Positions 8,941 through 19,677 of a DNA stretch of 64,000 bases are shown here, piece after piece. Location: positions 186,001-250,000 of the forward strand of contig CAVWIS010000017.1 of NCBI GenBank assembly GCA_963755055.1, given 5' to 3'. The position numbers and the translations under genes are program-made. The notes below the pieces were generated by a model. It was not told the DNA's origin and did no database searches. It worked only from the letters and a program-made list of their open reading frames with translations. This DNA comes from AP-16 sp963755055 (GTDB taxonomy: Bacteria; Pseudomonadota; Alphaproteobacteria; Rhizobiales; Xanthobacteraceae). Position 1 is the first letter of the stretch; each line of letters begins with the position of its first letter.

Positions 8941-8980
8941 CGGCGTCCATACCATCGTGGCGACGCGGCGGATGTCAACC
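8941..8980 (-). promoter_or_regulatory. Sigma70-like promoter shared with the dehydrogenase gene
   Basis: On the minus strand the sequence reads TTGACA (8978-8973), an 18-base spacer, and TGGTAT (8954-8949), about 30 bases before the oxidoreductase start at 8919. The same block, including the spacer and flanks, recurs upstream of the dehydrogenase gene at 11768-11807 with one clear mismatch in the spacer. Conservation of a spacer over ~40 bases suggests a shared operator or a recent promoter duplication rather than coincidence. Confidence 0.6.
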
Positions 8981-9107
8981 CGGATGCCCGGATGTCATCG
9001 AGGTGGTGACCATCTCGCTCGCCTGACAGTGCGGGAGGGCTTGCGTTCAGGCACCTCGCTTGGCACCAGTGTCAGCAATCAGCGGTGCGTCATGGCGGCA
9101 GCCTTGC

Positions 9108-10328
9108 CTACTTCTTGATGGCAGGACAGGTGCTTTGGCTCAAAGGCTTGAAAGCCTCATCGCCGGGAATGGTCGCGACAAGCTTGTAATAGTCCCACTC
9201 GTCCTTCGATTCCGACGGGGCCTTCACCTGGAAGACGTAGAAGTCGTGTACCATGCGGCCGTCCTCGCGCAAGCGAGCATTGCGCACGACGTCATCATCA
9301 ATCGGGATATGCCGCATCTGGGCCACCACGGCCTTGGCTTCGTCGGTCTTTGCCGCTGCGACGGCTTTCAGATAGTGCCGCGTGGCCGAGTAGATGCCCG
9401 CATGGATTGCGGACGGCATTGTCCCATGAGCGGCGAGGAAGCGCCGCGACCATGTGCGGGTACGCTCGTCGAGATCCCAATAGAAACCTTCCGTCAGCGT
9501 CGTACCTTGTGCCGCCGCGAGCCCGATGCTGCGCACGTCCATGATGGTGAGGAAAAACGTAACGAGCTTCTGCCTGCCCGCGGTCAGGCGGAATTCGCGC
9601 GCGGTCTTGACCGAGTTGATCGTGTCGCCGCCGGCATTGCCCAGCGCAATGATGTCGGCACCGGATGCCTGCGCGGTCAGAAGGAATGACGACATGTCCG
9701 AGCTCGGGAACGGGTGGCGTGTCGAGCCGATGACCTTGCCGCCTCTGGCGGTGACGATTGCGCGAGCATCGGCCTCGAGCTGGTGGCCGAATGCGTAATC
9801 GGCGACGACGAGATACCAGCTGGTTCCCGGTTGCGTGAGCCGATTGGCGATGCCGGCAACTTGAACATAGGTGTCCCACATCCACTGCACGATGTGCTCG
9901 GGCTGGCACATGTCCCCGCTGAGACGAGCCGTGCCGCCCGCAAACAGGGCAACACGATTCTTCTCCCTCACAACCAGCGGAACCGCGAGCTGTATCGCGG
10001 CGTTCGACATGTCGACGAGGACGTCGACACCGGCGGTGTCGATCCATTCCCGCGCCTTATTGACTCCCACGTCGGCCTTGTTCTGGTGATCCGCCGAGAT
10101 GACCTCGATGTGCATGCCGGCACATTCAGCCTTCAGGCAGTCGTCGACGGCAAGCTGCGTTGCGACCACCGAACCTTTGCCCGTAATGTCGGCATAGATG
10201 CCCGCCATGTCGGTCAAGACACCGATCTTGACGACGCCGTCGGAGATCTGGGCGTGCGCCGTGGCGGCAAGGCCCGCCAATGCGGTTATTGCGAAGAAGA
10301 ATTGTATCGCTGTACGACGTCTATTCAT
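9108..10328 (-). CDS. ABC transporter substrate-binding protein (branched-chain amino acid type)
   Basis: The 406-residue protein has an N-terminal signal peptide (M-N-R-R-R-T..., cleavage after A-T-A-H-A near residue 25) and a type I periplasmic-binding fold of the LivJ-like Peripla_BP_6 class, opening I-S-D-G-V-V-K-I-G-V-L-T-D-M and containing A-D-I-I-A-L-G-N-A-G-G-D. Such proteins capture amino acids, amides or aromatic acids for a Liv-type ABC importer. No permease or ATPase gene lies beside it, so it may serve a transporter elsewhere. GGGAGGG lies 6 bases upstream of the ATG. Its place between the oxidoreductase and dehydrogenase suggests uptake of the substrate of this cluster. Confidence 0.9.
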   Translation of the reverse strand: MNRRRTAIQFFFAITALAGLAATAHAQISDGVVKIGVLTDMAGIYADITGKGSVVATQLAVDDCLKAECAGMHIEVISADHQNKADVGVNKAREWIDTAGVDVLVDMSNAAIQLAVPLVVREKNRVALFAGGTARLSGDMCQPEHIVQWMWDTYVQVAGIANRLTQPGTSWYLVVADYAFGHQLEADARAIVTARGGKVIGSTRHPFPSSDMSSFLLTAQASGADIIALGNAGGDTINSVKTAREFRLTAGRQKLVTFFLTIMDVRSIGLAAAQGTTLTEGFYWDLDERTRTWSRRFLAAHGTMPSAIHAGIYSATRHYLKAVAAAKTDEAKAVVAQMRHIPIDDDVVRNARLREDGRMVHDFYVFQVKAPSESKDEWDYYKLVATIPGDEAFKPLSQSTCPAIKK

Positions 10329-10646
10329 TGTTGCCCTCCCGCAAGCCAGTATTCCGAGATAGGTCGGCCGGTAGAGTTCGAGACGAGCAGGCGCTTTCGC
10401 CGGCGCCATGGCTGCCATTTCCGCGCACCGGAACTCACTCTTGACACTGGAACGGACGGCTCCTGTCGGCAGTTCAGCAAGGAAAACGGAGGAGATTGTT
10501 GAAAAAGACCATGCCGGTCGCCGCGGCATTGATCAGGATCAATTTGTGCGGCCGAGGGCTTGTGTCGGGAGGCTCCTGGCGCTTCGGTCCGGCAATTGGC
10601 GGCGGGGCATTGATTTTCTTGTGCGTCTCGGCCATTGGCAAAGCCG
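10329..10646. other. Intergenic stretch with one doubtful small frame
   Basis: No convincing gene. On the minus strand a 53-codon frame (10633-10474, starting M-A-E-T-H-K-K-I-N) begins 14 bases after the dehydrogenase stop but has no ribosome-binding site and no recognisable domain. The remainder presumably holds the promoter of the ABC binding-protein gene. Confidence 0.3.
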
Positions 10647-11723
10647 TCAGATATTGGCGCCGTGGATGGCGTCGATGACCGCCGCCGTCACCTCGGCGGT
10701 CCGGGCCGTTCCGCCCAGATCGGGAGTGTGGAAGCGGCTGTCGGCGGTCACCCGCTCGATCGCGCTCATGAGCCGGCCGCCGGCGGCGTTCTCGCCGAGG
10801 TGCTCGAGCATCATCACTTCCGACCAGAATGTGCCGATCGGATTGGCGACGCCCTTGCCCATGATGTCGAAGGCCGAGCCGTGGATCGGCTCGAACATCG
10901 ATGGAAACGTGCGCTCCGGATTGAGGTTGGCGGTCGGCGCGATACCGAGCGAGCCGGCCAGCGCCGCGGCAAGGTCGGACAGGATATCGGCGTGCAGATT
11001 GGTGGCCACGACCGTGTCGATCGTCGCCGGCCGCATGACCATGCGCATGGTCATGGCGTCGACCAGCATCTTGTCCCAGGCCACGTCGTTGAACTCGGCC
11101 GCGATCTCGATCGCGATCTCGTCCCACATCACCATCGCGTGGCGCTGGGCGTTCGACTTGGTGACCACGGTCAGGAGCTTCCTTGGCCGCGACCGCGCAA
11201 GCCGGAAGGCAAACCGCATGATGCGCTCGACGCCGGCGCGGGTGAACATCGCGACGTCGGTTGCTGCTTCCAGCGGCGAGCCCTGGTGAACGCGCCCGCC
11301 GACGCCGGCATACTCGCCCTCCGAGTTCTCGCGGACGATCACCCAGTCCAGCTCCTTGTGCTGAACGTTGCGCAGCGGGCTGGTGATGCCCGGGAGCACG
11401 CGGGTCGGCCGCACGTTGGCGTACTGGTCGAACGGCTGGCAGATCGCGAGGCGCAGACCCCACAGCGTGATGTGGTCGGGAATGTCGGGGTGCCCGGCCG
11501 AGCCGAACAGGATGGCGTCGTGGTTCCTGATCAGGCTGCGGCCGTTCTCCGGCATCATGCGGCCATGCTTCTTGTAATATTCGCCGCCCCAGTCGAAATG
11601 CTCGACCTCGAACTGGAATTGGCCTTCCCGCCTGGCGAGCGCGTGCAGCACCTCGACCCCGGCCGATACGACCTCCGTGCCGATCCCGTCGCCGGGAATG
11701 GCGGCGACCTTGTACGTCTTCAT
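10647..11723 (-). CDS. Tartrate/D-malate-type dehydrogenase (isocitrate/isopropylmalate DH family)
   Basis: The 358-residue protein starts Y-K-V-A-A-I-P-G-D-G-I-G-T-E-V and carries the decarboxylating beta-hydroxyacid dehydrogenase signature: substrate-binding arginines in V-R-P-T-R-V, the R-E-N-S-E-G-E-Y loop, T-K-S-N-A, D-A-M-T-M, N-L-H-A-D-I-L-S-D-L-A-A and E-P-I-H-G-S-A-F-D-I. The W-G-L-R-L-A-I-C-Q-P-F-D-Q-Y-A segment is typical of tartrate/D-malate dehydrogenases rather than LeuB. It would oxidise and decarboxylate tartrate or D-malate with NAD+. It has its own copy of the sigma70-like promoter. All catalytic residues look present. Confidence 0.88.
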   Translation of the reverse strand: MKTYKVAAIPGDGIGTEVVSAGVEVLHALARREGQFQFEVEHFDWGGEYYKKHGRMMPENGRSLIRNHDAILFGSAGHPDIPDHITLWGLRLAICQPFDQYANVRPTRVLPGITSPLRNVQHKELDWVIVRENSEGEYAGVGGRVHQGSPLEAATDVAMFTRAGVERIMRFAFRLARSRPRKLLTVVTKSNAQRHAMVMWDEIAIEIAAEFNDVAWDKMLVDAMTMRMVMRPATIDTVVATNLHADILSDLAAALAGSLGIAPTANLNPERTFPSMFEPIHGSAFDIMGKGVANPIGTFWSEVMMLEHLGENAAGGRLMSAIERVTADSRFHTPDLGGTARTAEVTAAVIDAIHGANI

Positions 11724-11767
11724 CGATGGTCTCCGTGAGCGTTGCGTGCTCAAGAGCGAGCGACTGC

Positions 11768-11807
11768 CGGCGTCCATACCATCGTGGCGACGCGCCGGAT
11801 GTCAACC
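11768..11807 (-). promoter_or_regulatory. Sigma70-like promoter, second copy
   Basis: On the minus strand TTGACA lies at 11805-11800 and TGGTAT at 11781-11776 with an 18-base spacer, about 50 bases before the dehydrogenase start at 11723. Sequence identity with the block at 8941-8980 covers both boxes, the spacer and about 8 bases downstream of the -10 box. Confidence 0.6.
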
Positions 11808-11839
11808 GGATGGGTGAAGGCGCACCGAGGCAAGGAGCA

Positions 11840-11967
11840 TCAGAGGGGGCCGAGCGCGTGGCGCAGGGGCTCGGCGGAAACCATCATGAGGCCGGTGAAC
11901 GGCTGACTGAGCTCGAGAATGAGAAAGAGCGAAGCGACGCCGAGAGCGCAAAAATGCCCAGGGCGGC
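11840..11967 (-). pseudogene. C-terminal scrap of a DUF4239 (bestrophin-like) membrane protein
   Basis: On the minus strand the last ~36 codons read A-L-G-V-A-S-L-F-L-I-L-E-L then P-F-T-G-L-M-M-V-S and P-L-R-H-A-L, followed by a stop at 11840. This is the characteristic end of DUF4239 membrane proteins (final transmembrane helix plus short tail). Upstream the frame has no further similarity and no plausible start, so only the 3' end survives. It marks one edge of a debris zone that continues to about 13.6 kb. Confidence 0.5.
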
Positions 11968-12098
11968 GATGCTCGTTGCATTGTTCCGGTTTGCTGGCAG
12001 GGCAAGCTCGGACAGCTGTCGGCACGAAAGAATTGGCGGCCGATCACCAGGCCAGCCGCCGAGGTCGAATGGGAATGGTCAGGTTGGGCCGCTCTAGA

Positions 12099-12143
12099 GC
12101 ATGTTCCGGCGAAGTGGACGCCGGTTCGCCGACAAGAACATGC
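12099..12143. repeat. REP-like palindromic unit
   Basis: GCATGTTC (12099-12106) and GAACATGC (12136-12143) are inverted ends enclosing TCCGGCGAAGTGGACGCC and GGTTCGCCG. It is the same family as the tandem units at 631-737, but with compensatory changes in both arms (GTTC/GAAC instead of GGTC/GACC). That covariation shows the palindrome itself is conserved. Confidence 0.85.
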
Positions 12144-12160
12144 GCCACCCAACGATTCTG

Positions 12161-12196
12161 GAGCACATCCCGATCACACCTGATCGGGATGTGCTC
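12161..12196 (-). terminator. Perfect 16-bp hairpin abutting a stop codon
   Basis: GAGCACATCCCGATCA (12161-12176) pairs perfectly with TGATCGGGATGTGCTC (12181-12196) around a CACC loop. The right arm touches the stop codon of the small secreted-protein gene on the minus strand. There is no T-run, so it may be a rho-assisted terminator, an mRNA-stabilising hairpin or part of the neighbouring REP cluster. Confidence 0.6.
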
Positions 12197-12402
12197 TAGT
12201 TGCAGACCCTTTTCATCGCGCACACGCCGCGGGTGCAGACCCGGCGTGAGACGCATCCGACGCTCTGGACCGCGTTCGTCGCCTTGGCGGCGGCCTGGAT
12301 AGCGGCCGGTGCCGCGAGCATGGTTGCTTCGGAGCGATGGGAAGCGAGAGACATTGCGGATACGAGCGTCACCGCTGTGATGGCGAGCACCAACTTGCGC
12401 AT
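12196..12402 (-). CDS. Small exported cysteine-containing protein
   Basis: The 68-residue product starts M-R-K-L-V-L-A-I-T-A-V-T-L, a clear signal peptide. The mature part is alanine-rich and ends with a short basic cysteine segment of four cysteines (C-V-S-R-R-V-C-T-R-G-V-C and a final C-N). The even cysteine count suggests two disulfides in the periplasm or outside. I do not recognise the family, and nothing upstream suggests an operon. The ATG follows a GGAGAA ribosome-binding site, and the stop is immediately followed by a strong hairpin. Confidence 0.6.
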   Translation of the reverse strand: MRKLVLAITAVTLVSAMSLASHRSEATMLAAPAAIQAAAKATNAVQSVGCVSRRVCTRGVCAMKRVCN

Positions 12403-13048
12403 GGGTTTTTCTCCGGATTGCGGTTGAAAACAAATCACGTGCCCTGCGGGCATCCCGACTGGGCGCCCGCAGGGTAACATTCCTCCGGCTAGTCTCTAGC
12501 CGTAGCGAGGGCATGCTGCATGGTCTGGTGCTCCTCGCTCGCCGGATCACGCCTGAGACGTGCATCGCCGGCATCCTGCCGACACCTTGGCTTGAACGAT
12601 ATTGTCCTAAGGCAGCAGCGCCGAGATGACCTGTCAATGCGATCGCCATGCGCTTTCGATGACGCACCACGCGTCCCTTGGTCAGGGGTGCGTATAAATA
12701 CCTACGACGGTGGGCCACCCCGGGAAATCAATATAAAAAAAGAAGCAGGCTCCTCGCAAGATCTCCGGCGTCACGATCCGGTCAACCCACCATCGTGGAG
12801 CGAGCCAGCCGAGGCTGCCGGCGGCCCGTCTGTCGTCGATGATGTCGACCATGTCGCCCACGTGATCCCTCGATCCATCGGTTACGTTCTCACATCGGTT
12901 CGTCCGTTTCGTAATCGGGATTGATTGCTGCGCGCGAGCAGGAGGCGCAGGAGGTGCCACAGCGAACGGCCCTGGGCGGGCTGCACGCGGATACGGCCTT
13001 CCTGCGCGCATGGCGACGTCAGCAAGCCCCGCAATTTTTGCAGTATGA
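12403..13048. other. Long stretch without a supportable gene
   Basis: Frames are open on both strands because of high GC, but none shows a domain, a signal peptide or a ribosome-binding site. The part around 12690-12740 is AT-richer with a run of A. It probably contains the promoter of the small secreted protein and decayed sequence upstream of the sigma-factor fragment. Confidence 0.4.
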
Positions 13049-13354
13049 CCAGCCCGACGCTGCTCCGAGGGGCAACTGGACGAGGAGATGGCGGCGACGA
13101 TCGAGGATCCGGGCGACGATCCGGCGCTCACGCTGGAGAAGAACGACCGCAGCGCCATCATCCAGCAATGTCTGGCGCGGCTGTCGCCGACGCATCGCGA
13201 GATCATTGATCTCGTGTACTATCACGAGAAGTCGGTGGGAGAGGTCGCGCAGATCGCCGCGGCTCCGGAAAGCACGGTGAAGACCAGGATGTTTTACGCG
13301 CGAAACCATATCGAGAGGCTCCTCGAGAAGGCGGGGATCGACAGAGCCTGCCTG
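13049..13354 (+). pseudogene. C-terminal fragment of an ECF sigma factor
   Basis: From about 13064 the frame reads a typical sigma region 4 of an extracytoplasmic-function sigma factor: Q-L-D-E-E-M, D-D-P-A-L-T-L-E-K-N, L-S-P-T-H-R-E-I-I-D-L-V-Y-Y-H-E-K-S then V-G-E-V-A and S-T-V-K-T-R-M-F-Y-A-R. The -10-binding region 2 is absent: an in-frame stop lies at 13046-13048, and no ribosome-binding site precedes the internal ATG at 13088. The product would bind -35 elements poorly or not at all. After A-G-I-D-R-A-C-L the frame runs into unrelated sequence. Most likely a truncated relic. Confidence 0.7.
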
Positions 13355-13414
13355 AAAACTGGAGGAAGCCGGATACCTGGACCGCCGTTGAGGCGCAGCC
13401 CTCATCCGATGCAA

Positions 13415-13471
13415 TCACTCGCCCTTGTCGCGCAGGGCCTGAAAGGTCAGCGTGCGCTTGGCACGCCGGCA
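13415..13471 (-). pseudogene. Last 17 codons of a second beta-lactamase-fold gene
   Basis: On the minus strand this reads R-A-K-R-T-L-T-F-Q-A-L-R-D-K-G-E then stop. It is nearly the same as the end of the intact serine hydrolase at 16899-18200 (R-A-M-R-M-L-T-Y-Q-A-L-R-D-K-G-E), and the DNA around the stop is closely similar. Upstream similarity ends abruptly, so only the 3' tail of a paralogue remains. Confidence 0.6.
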
Positions 13472-13622
13472 CGCCGATGGGAGCGGAACCGAGGCGGTTC
13501 GGCTCTGCTCGTCGTTTCGACCACATGCGCGATCCCTTCGAACTTATCGGCGCCGCCACCTATCGTCCGCCCGCGAACCTCTTTACATTGAGCCACCTGA
13601 ACGCGGCTCGATATGATCGACC

Positions 13623-16600
13623 ATGACAGCCATCATCGCCTGGTACGAGACGGTCGTCAGCACCATCCCCCTCTCGCTGCTGGAGGTGTGGGGGCGCTTT
13701 GCTTATATCGTCGGCCTCTTCCTGGCGGTCTGCGCCTTCGGGGGATTCACATTCCGGATCGGGGAGCATTGGGGATTCGGCCGGGAGCGCCAGACGTGGG
13801 ATGGGAAAGCGTTCCTGAGCGTGCCGCTGACGTCCGTCCTGATCATCACGACCGGCTACATCGGATCGTTCATCGTGCTCGTTCCGGGGGCACAGACGTT
13901 CGAGTCCTTGAAAGATCTGGTCGTTCTGCTGTGCATCGTGCTCTTCGGCTATCCCGCGCTCGTCGTCGTCCCGTTCGCCTACGGGGTGTCGGACCTGATC
14001 GAGGGCGTCCCTCCGAACTTCCTGCTCGGCTGGCTGCCGGGATATTTCATCAATCCTTCGTGTTTCTGGATTGCCTACCAGCTCTTCGGCAAGAATCCCG
14101 ACTTTCGGATGGCCGGGACATGGAAGCGATATCTCGCATCCGTGGTCTTGTTCATGACGCTCGAGCCCGTGTTGTGGGGATACATATGCTCGGACCGGTT
14201 CCCCTCGGGGATCTCGTATCGCAGCATCACTCCGGCGCTGCTCTTCACAACGTCGATCTCCTGGCTCATGGGGCCGGTGGCCTTTCTGGTCGCCCTGCCG
14301 CTGGCCAGACGGTTCGGATGGTTCTGGGCGGAAATCCCTGGACGCGTCAAAGAACGCGCGATGGGGAGCAGCGAGTGGACCTGGGAATCAGGTCGCGGGG
14401 ACACGCTGGGCCGCGCCGGAGAGGTACAGGAAGGCCTGCCGATCCGGATCTTCATTTTCGCACCATTCATCGCACTGGTTCTCGTGATGGTTGGCGCCAC
14501 CGCGACTGTCGCCCTTCGGAACGCAGACGATGACGCGGAGAGGCTGGCGACGAAGCTCCATGAGGCAGTGTCGGCAAACATCCGTATGCGGCTGGACGAC
14601 TACCTCAAACGTTCGCCGTCGCCGATTGACGCCGACCGCAAGGACGCTCTCGTCTCCGTGCTGCGAGGTCACGCCGTTGGCACGAACGGTCGAGCCTTCA
14701 TCCTTGACAGAACCGGCGTGATGATCGCCTCTTCCGCTCCCGACGGCGACCCGGTGGTGGAGAGCGCGGTTGCCGCCCTGGCCCGGCATACCGGTCCGTC
14801 GGGCCTGTCTGCGGAAGCGACGGAGTTCCAGTTCGATCATGTCACGGCGAAGCCGCTCGGGCGCGAGACGTGGCTGACCTACGCGAGCGCGTATCGCGAC
14901 GACGGCGCCGGCCGGCATTGGACACTGGTCACGGCCATGCCTGAAGCGTTCTATATGGCGGGCTTGCGCATGGCCAACAGCCGTTCGGCGATGGTGTTCG
15001 CGGTGGCGCTGGTGCTTTCCCTCGTGCTCGCCGCGGCGCTGGCCTCGCTAGTGACCGGGCCGCTCCGGCGCATGGCGCGCGCAACGCTGACGATGGCTGA
15101 CGGGGATCTGAGCGTGCGGGTGCCAGGCAGCAAGCTGGAGGAGCTGGGTGCCCTCGCGGCAACGTTCAACGACATGGCGGCCAAGCTCAAGATGTCATTT
15201 GACGATCTGGTCGGCGAAGTCGAGGCGCGGAAGAGCCGTGAGCGCGAGCTGCAGGAAAGCGAGGCTCGCCTGCGCGTGAGCGAGGAGCGCTGGCGCTCGG
15301 TGTTCGAGACCTCGACACTCGGCATCATGCTCACCGACCACGATCACAAATTCCTGGCCACGAACCGGGCCCTGCAGGCCATCCTTGGCTACACCGCGCA
15401 AGAGCTGCAAGAGCTCTCGCGGGTCGACCTCATGGCAGAGGAGGAGCGCGAAGCGGCGCGCCACCGCCTTGCCGAGCTTCGCGAGGGCAAGCGGGCCAGC
15501 TACGAGGTTGTGACGCGCTATCGGCGAAAGGACGGCTCGCCGATCTGGGTCAACACGTTCGTCTCGACCATTCGCGGAGGCGAGAGCACGCCGCCGATCT
15601 ATCTTGCCACCGCCATCGACATCACCGACCGGCACAAGGCGGAAAGCGACTTGCGGCGGCTCGCGACCTATCTTGCCGAAGCCGAGAAGCTCAGTCACAC
15701 CGGCTGCTGGGCGATGAATACCAGGACCGGCGAGCTGTTCTGGTCGCAGGAGGAATGGCGCATCTTCGGCCTCGACCCGGAAGCGACGCAACTATCCTAT
15801 CAGGTCTTTCTCGATCTGGTTCATCCCGAAGACCGCGCCGCGCTCGAGAAGGAGAGCCTCCAGGCCGTGCGGAACAAGGAGCCCTATGAGATTCTGTTTC
15901 GCGCCGTGCTGCGGGACGGGACGATCAAGCACATTCACAGCGTGGGGCACCCTTTCATCGATGAAGCCGGCAATGTGGTCGAATACATCGGCGTGTCCAT
16001 GGACGTGACCGAGCGCAAACGTGACGAGGCCGCCTTGCAGGAGGCGCAGGCCGAGCTTGCGCGCGCATCGCGGCTGACCACGATCGGCGAGCTTGCGGCG
16101 TCGATCGCCCACGAGATCAACCAGCCGCTCGCCGCCGTCGTCGCCTACGGCAACGCCTCCCTGCGCTGGCTCGCTCGCGACACGCCGGACCTCGAGAATG
16201 CGCGGGAAGCCTTGAAGCGCGTCGTCAATGCGGCCAATCGCGCGAGCGATGTGATGGGGCGCATCCGTGCCATGCTCAGGAGCGACAAGCCGGACTATGT
16301 CGAGCTCGACGTCAACCACGCCATTCGCGAGGTTCTGGCTCTTACGGGCGGCGCCCTGCAGGTCCGCGGCGTCTCGGTCCAGACCGATTTGCCCGCCGGG
16401 CTGCCGCCGGTGCTGGGCGATCGCGTTCAGTTGCAACAGGTGGTCATGAACCTCATCTTGAATGGCGCCGACGCCATGAGCTCCGTGACCGACCGGCAAC
16501 GCGTCATGCGCATAGGGACGCAGATCGACGCGGCCGGCACCGTGCTGGTCGCCGTCGAGGAACTTCAGGCACGGGACTCGATACGGGCATTGCGGATCGC

Positions 16601-16767
16601 ATCTTCGATCCGTTGTTCACCACGAAGCCCAACGGCATGGGGATGGGGCTGTCGATTTGCCGGTCGATCGTCGAAGCCCATGGCGGCCGGCTGTGGGCGT
16701 CGCCCGCTTCCCCCAATGGCGCCGTCTTTCGCTTCACGGTGCCGACCGTAGCCATGGCGGCCGGTGA
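13623..16767 (+). pseudogene. Multi-domain membrane histidine kinase with a damaged ATPase domain
   Basis: The open part (to about 16560) encodes five or six N-terminal membrane helices (residues ~20-225), another helix near 285, an extracytoplasmic sensor region, a helix near 455, HAMP (~475-530), two PAS domains (~560-680 and ~690-800), and a HisKA domain with H830 in S-I-A-H-E-I-N-Q-P-L. The ATPase domain begins correctly (N-L-I-L-N-G-A-D-A-M-S), but at the G1 box extra bases break the frame. The remainder (I-F-D-P-L-F-T-T-K, then G-M-G-M-G-L-S-I-C) continues in another frame to the stop at 16765-16767. Without repair it lacks an ATP lid. A truncated regulator follows directly. Confidence 0.8.
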
Positions 16768-16898
16768 ATGACGAAGGAGCCAACCGCGGCGCAATCGGTC
16801 GTCTCCATCGTCGACGACGACGCGTCGCTTCGTGGGGTGCTCAGGAGCCTTTTGATCGCCGTCGGAGCGCAGCTCTCGGAATATCCGGCGGCGCGAAA

Positions 16899-16926
<28 letters not shown>
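16768..16926 (+). pseudogene. Truncated FixJ-type response regulator (52 residues)
   Basis: The frame starts directly after the kinase stop (TGA-ATG) and reads the first ~42 residues of a receiver domain: V-V-S-I-V-D-D-D-A-S-L-R followed by R-S-L-L-I-A-V-G. It then joins, at about 16890, the antisense of the 3' end of the serine hydrolase gene and stops. The phosphoacceptor aspartate and DNA-binding domain are missing. The partner of the large histidine kinase has therefore been removed by a deletion or rearrangement at this junction. Confidence 0.75.
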
Positions 16927-18200
<1,274 letters not shown>

Positions 18201-18359
18201 CTGCGCCCTCCCGATGTTCTTCAGCTGCGTATTTACTGGCAGCCTAGGCTCGCCGGCCCGCGCCCGCAATGGCACCGCACCCCGAAGCGGGAGTCAGGGC
18301 GCTGCTGACCAGCCGCATCGCGGCGGTCGGTCGCACGCCGGAGCCGTCCGCATGCGCCG

Positions 18360-19644
18360 TCAGCCCGCATGCGACGAAAGCGCCTCCATGATGAACGGCG
18401 CCGGAGCCTGTCGACCGGCGAGATGGGCGGCCAGATGATCGCTCAAGTCGCGCGCGTCGTCGGCGGCCCCATCGATGAGCGCGGACTTGCGCCGGCGCAG
18501 GAACGGCATGCCCATCAGATACATCCCCGGGGCATCCACAATGCCGCCGTCGTGGCGGATCCGGCCCTTGCGGTCGAGCACGGGGACCTCCAGCCAGGAA
18601 TGGTCGGGGCGATAGCCGGTGGCCCAGATGATGGTCCTGATGTTGCGTTGCGCCAGATCGAGGCTCAGCGGCGGTTTCTCGTCGACCGCCGTCGGGGCGA
18701 GGCGATGCGGAGGGTCGAGGTTCGCGTCAAGGCCGTTGTCGGCCGCCCAGCGATCGAACGCATCGAGCAGCCGGCCCAGCTTGAGATCGGACATTGCGCA
18801 CTGGTTGCGCAAGGACCCGGAAAACCACACCTTGCCGCCGCTGAGACCGACGAGGCGCCCGGCCACCTGCACGCCGATATCGCGCAACCTGTTGAGATCC
18901 ACGGTCTCCCGCTCGGGCGAGCCGACCAGCTGGAGCGAGGGCACCCGGCGCGCCCGGCGGATGTCGTCGACCTCGTCATAGCGCTGGTCGAGGACGCCTG
19001 CGGCGTCCATCCACCATTGGATGTCGCGGCCCCGGTAGGTTCGCGGCGCCCGGATGTGCTCGCCCACTGCCAGCGTCACCGGGCGACCGGAGCGATGGAT
19101 CTCGCTGGCCAGCTGGATGCCGGTCGCAGCGGCGCCGACCACCAGCACGCCGCCATGCTCGAGCTCTCCGGGATTGCGGTAGCTCATCGGCGTGAGCGTG
19201 CGGATTTTCGCCGGCACCGCCTCGGCAAGCTGCGGCACGCAGGCGATGTTGCAGGCGCCGGTCGCCAGCACCACCGCCCGGCACTGCCAGTCGCCGCGCG
19301 TGGTGGCGACGAGGTAGCCGGTCCCGGCGCGGCGCACCGATGTGACGCGGGCTGTGCGTCTCGACCGGCGCCGCGATCAGGCGCGCATAGCGCTCGACGA
19401 ACGCGATCACCTCCGGCATCGTGGCGAAGCCGTGCGGATCGTCGCCCTCGTAGGCGAAGCCGGGCAGCCGGCGTTGCCAGTTGGGCGTGAGCAGGCGGAG
19501 CGAATCCCAGCGCTCGGTGCGCCACGAATTGGCGACCTCGCCGCGCTCGATCACCACGTGGTCGATCGAGCGCTCGGAGAGGCACCGGCTCATCGCCAGG
19601 CCGGCGTGTCCGGCGCCGATGACAATGGCGGGGACCTTGCGCAT
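18360..19644 (-). pseudogene. Flavin-dependent oxidoreductase, split by one frameshift
   Basis: The N-terminal part (19644 to ~19350) shows an FAD-binding Rossmann start A-I-V-I-G-A-G-H-A-G-L-A, an E-R at the end of the second strand, and S-W-R-T-E-R-W-D-S-L-R-L-L-T-P-N-W, typical of flavin-containing monooxygenase-like proteins. The C-terminal part carries L-A-T-G-A-C-N, the NADPH-binding V-L-V-V-G-A-A-A-T-G-I-Q, and I-W-A-T-G-Y-R-P-D. The frame slips by one base near 19350 (after V-E-T-H-S-P). With one base corrected it is a complete ~427-residue enzyme, so assembly error is a real alternative to inactivation. It is the last member of a minus-strand gene group. Confidence 0.8.
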
Positions 19645-19677
19645 GGAGTTCGCGTCCTGCCCGTGTCGTCGCGCCGG

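Noticed and set aside
8941..8980. The shared 40-base block as another dispersed repeat or mobile-element end
   Set aside because: Only two copies seen, both at the same distance class upstream of a start codon, with good -35 and -10 boxes; promoter is the simpler reading.
10474..10633. 53-codon minus-strand frame after the dehydrogenase gene
   Set aside because: No ribosome-binding site, no domain and no signal peptide; not enough to call a gene.
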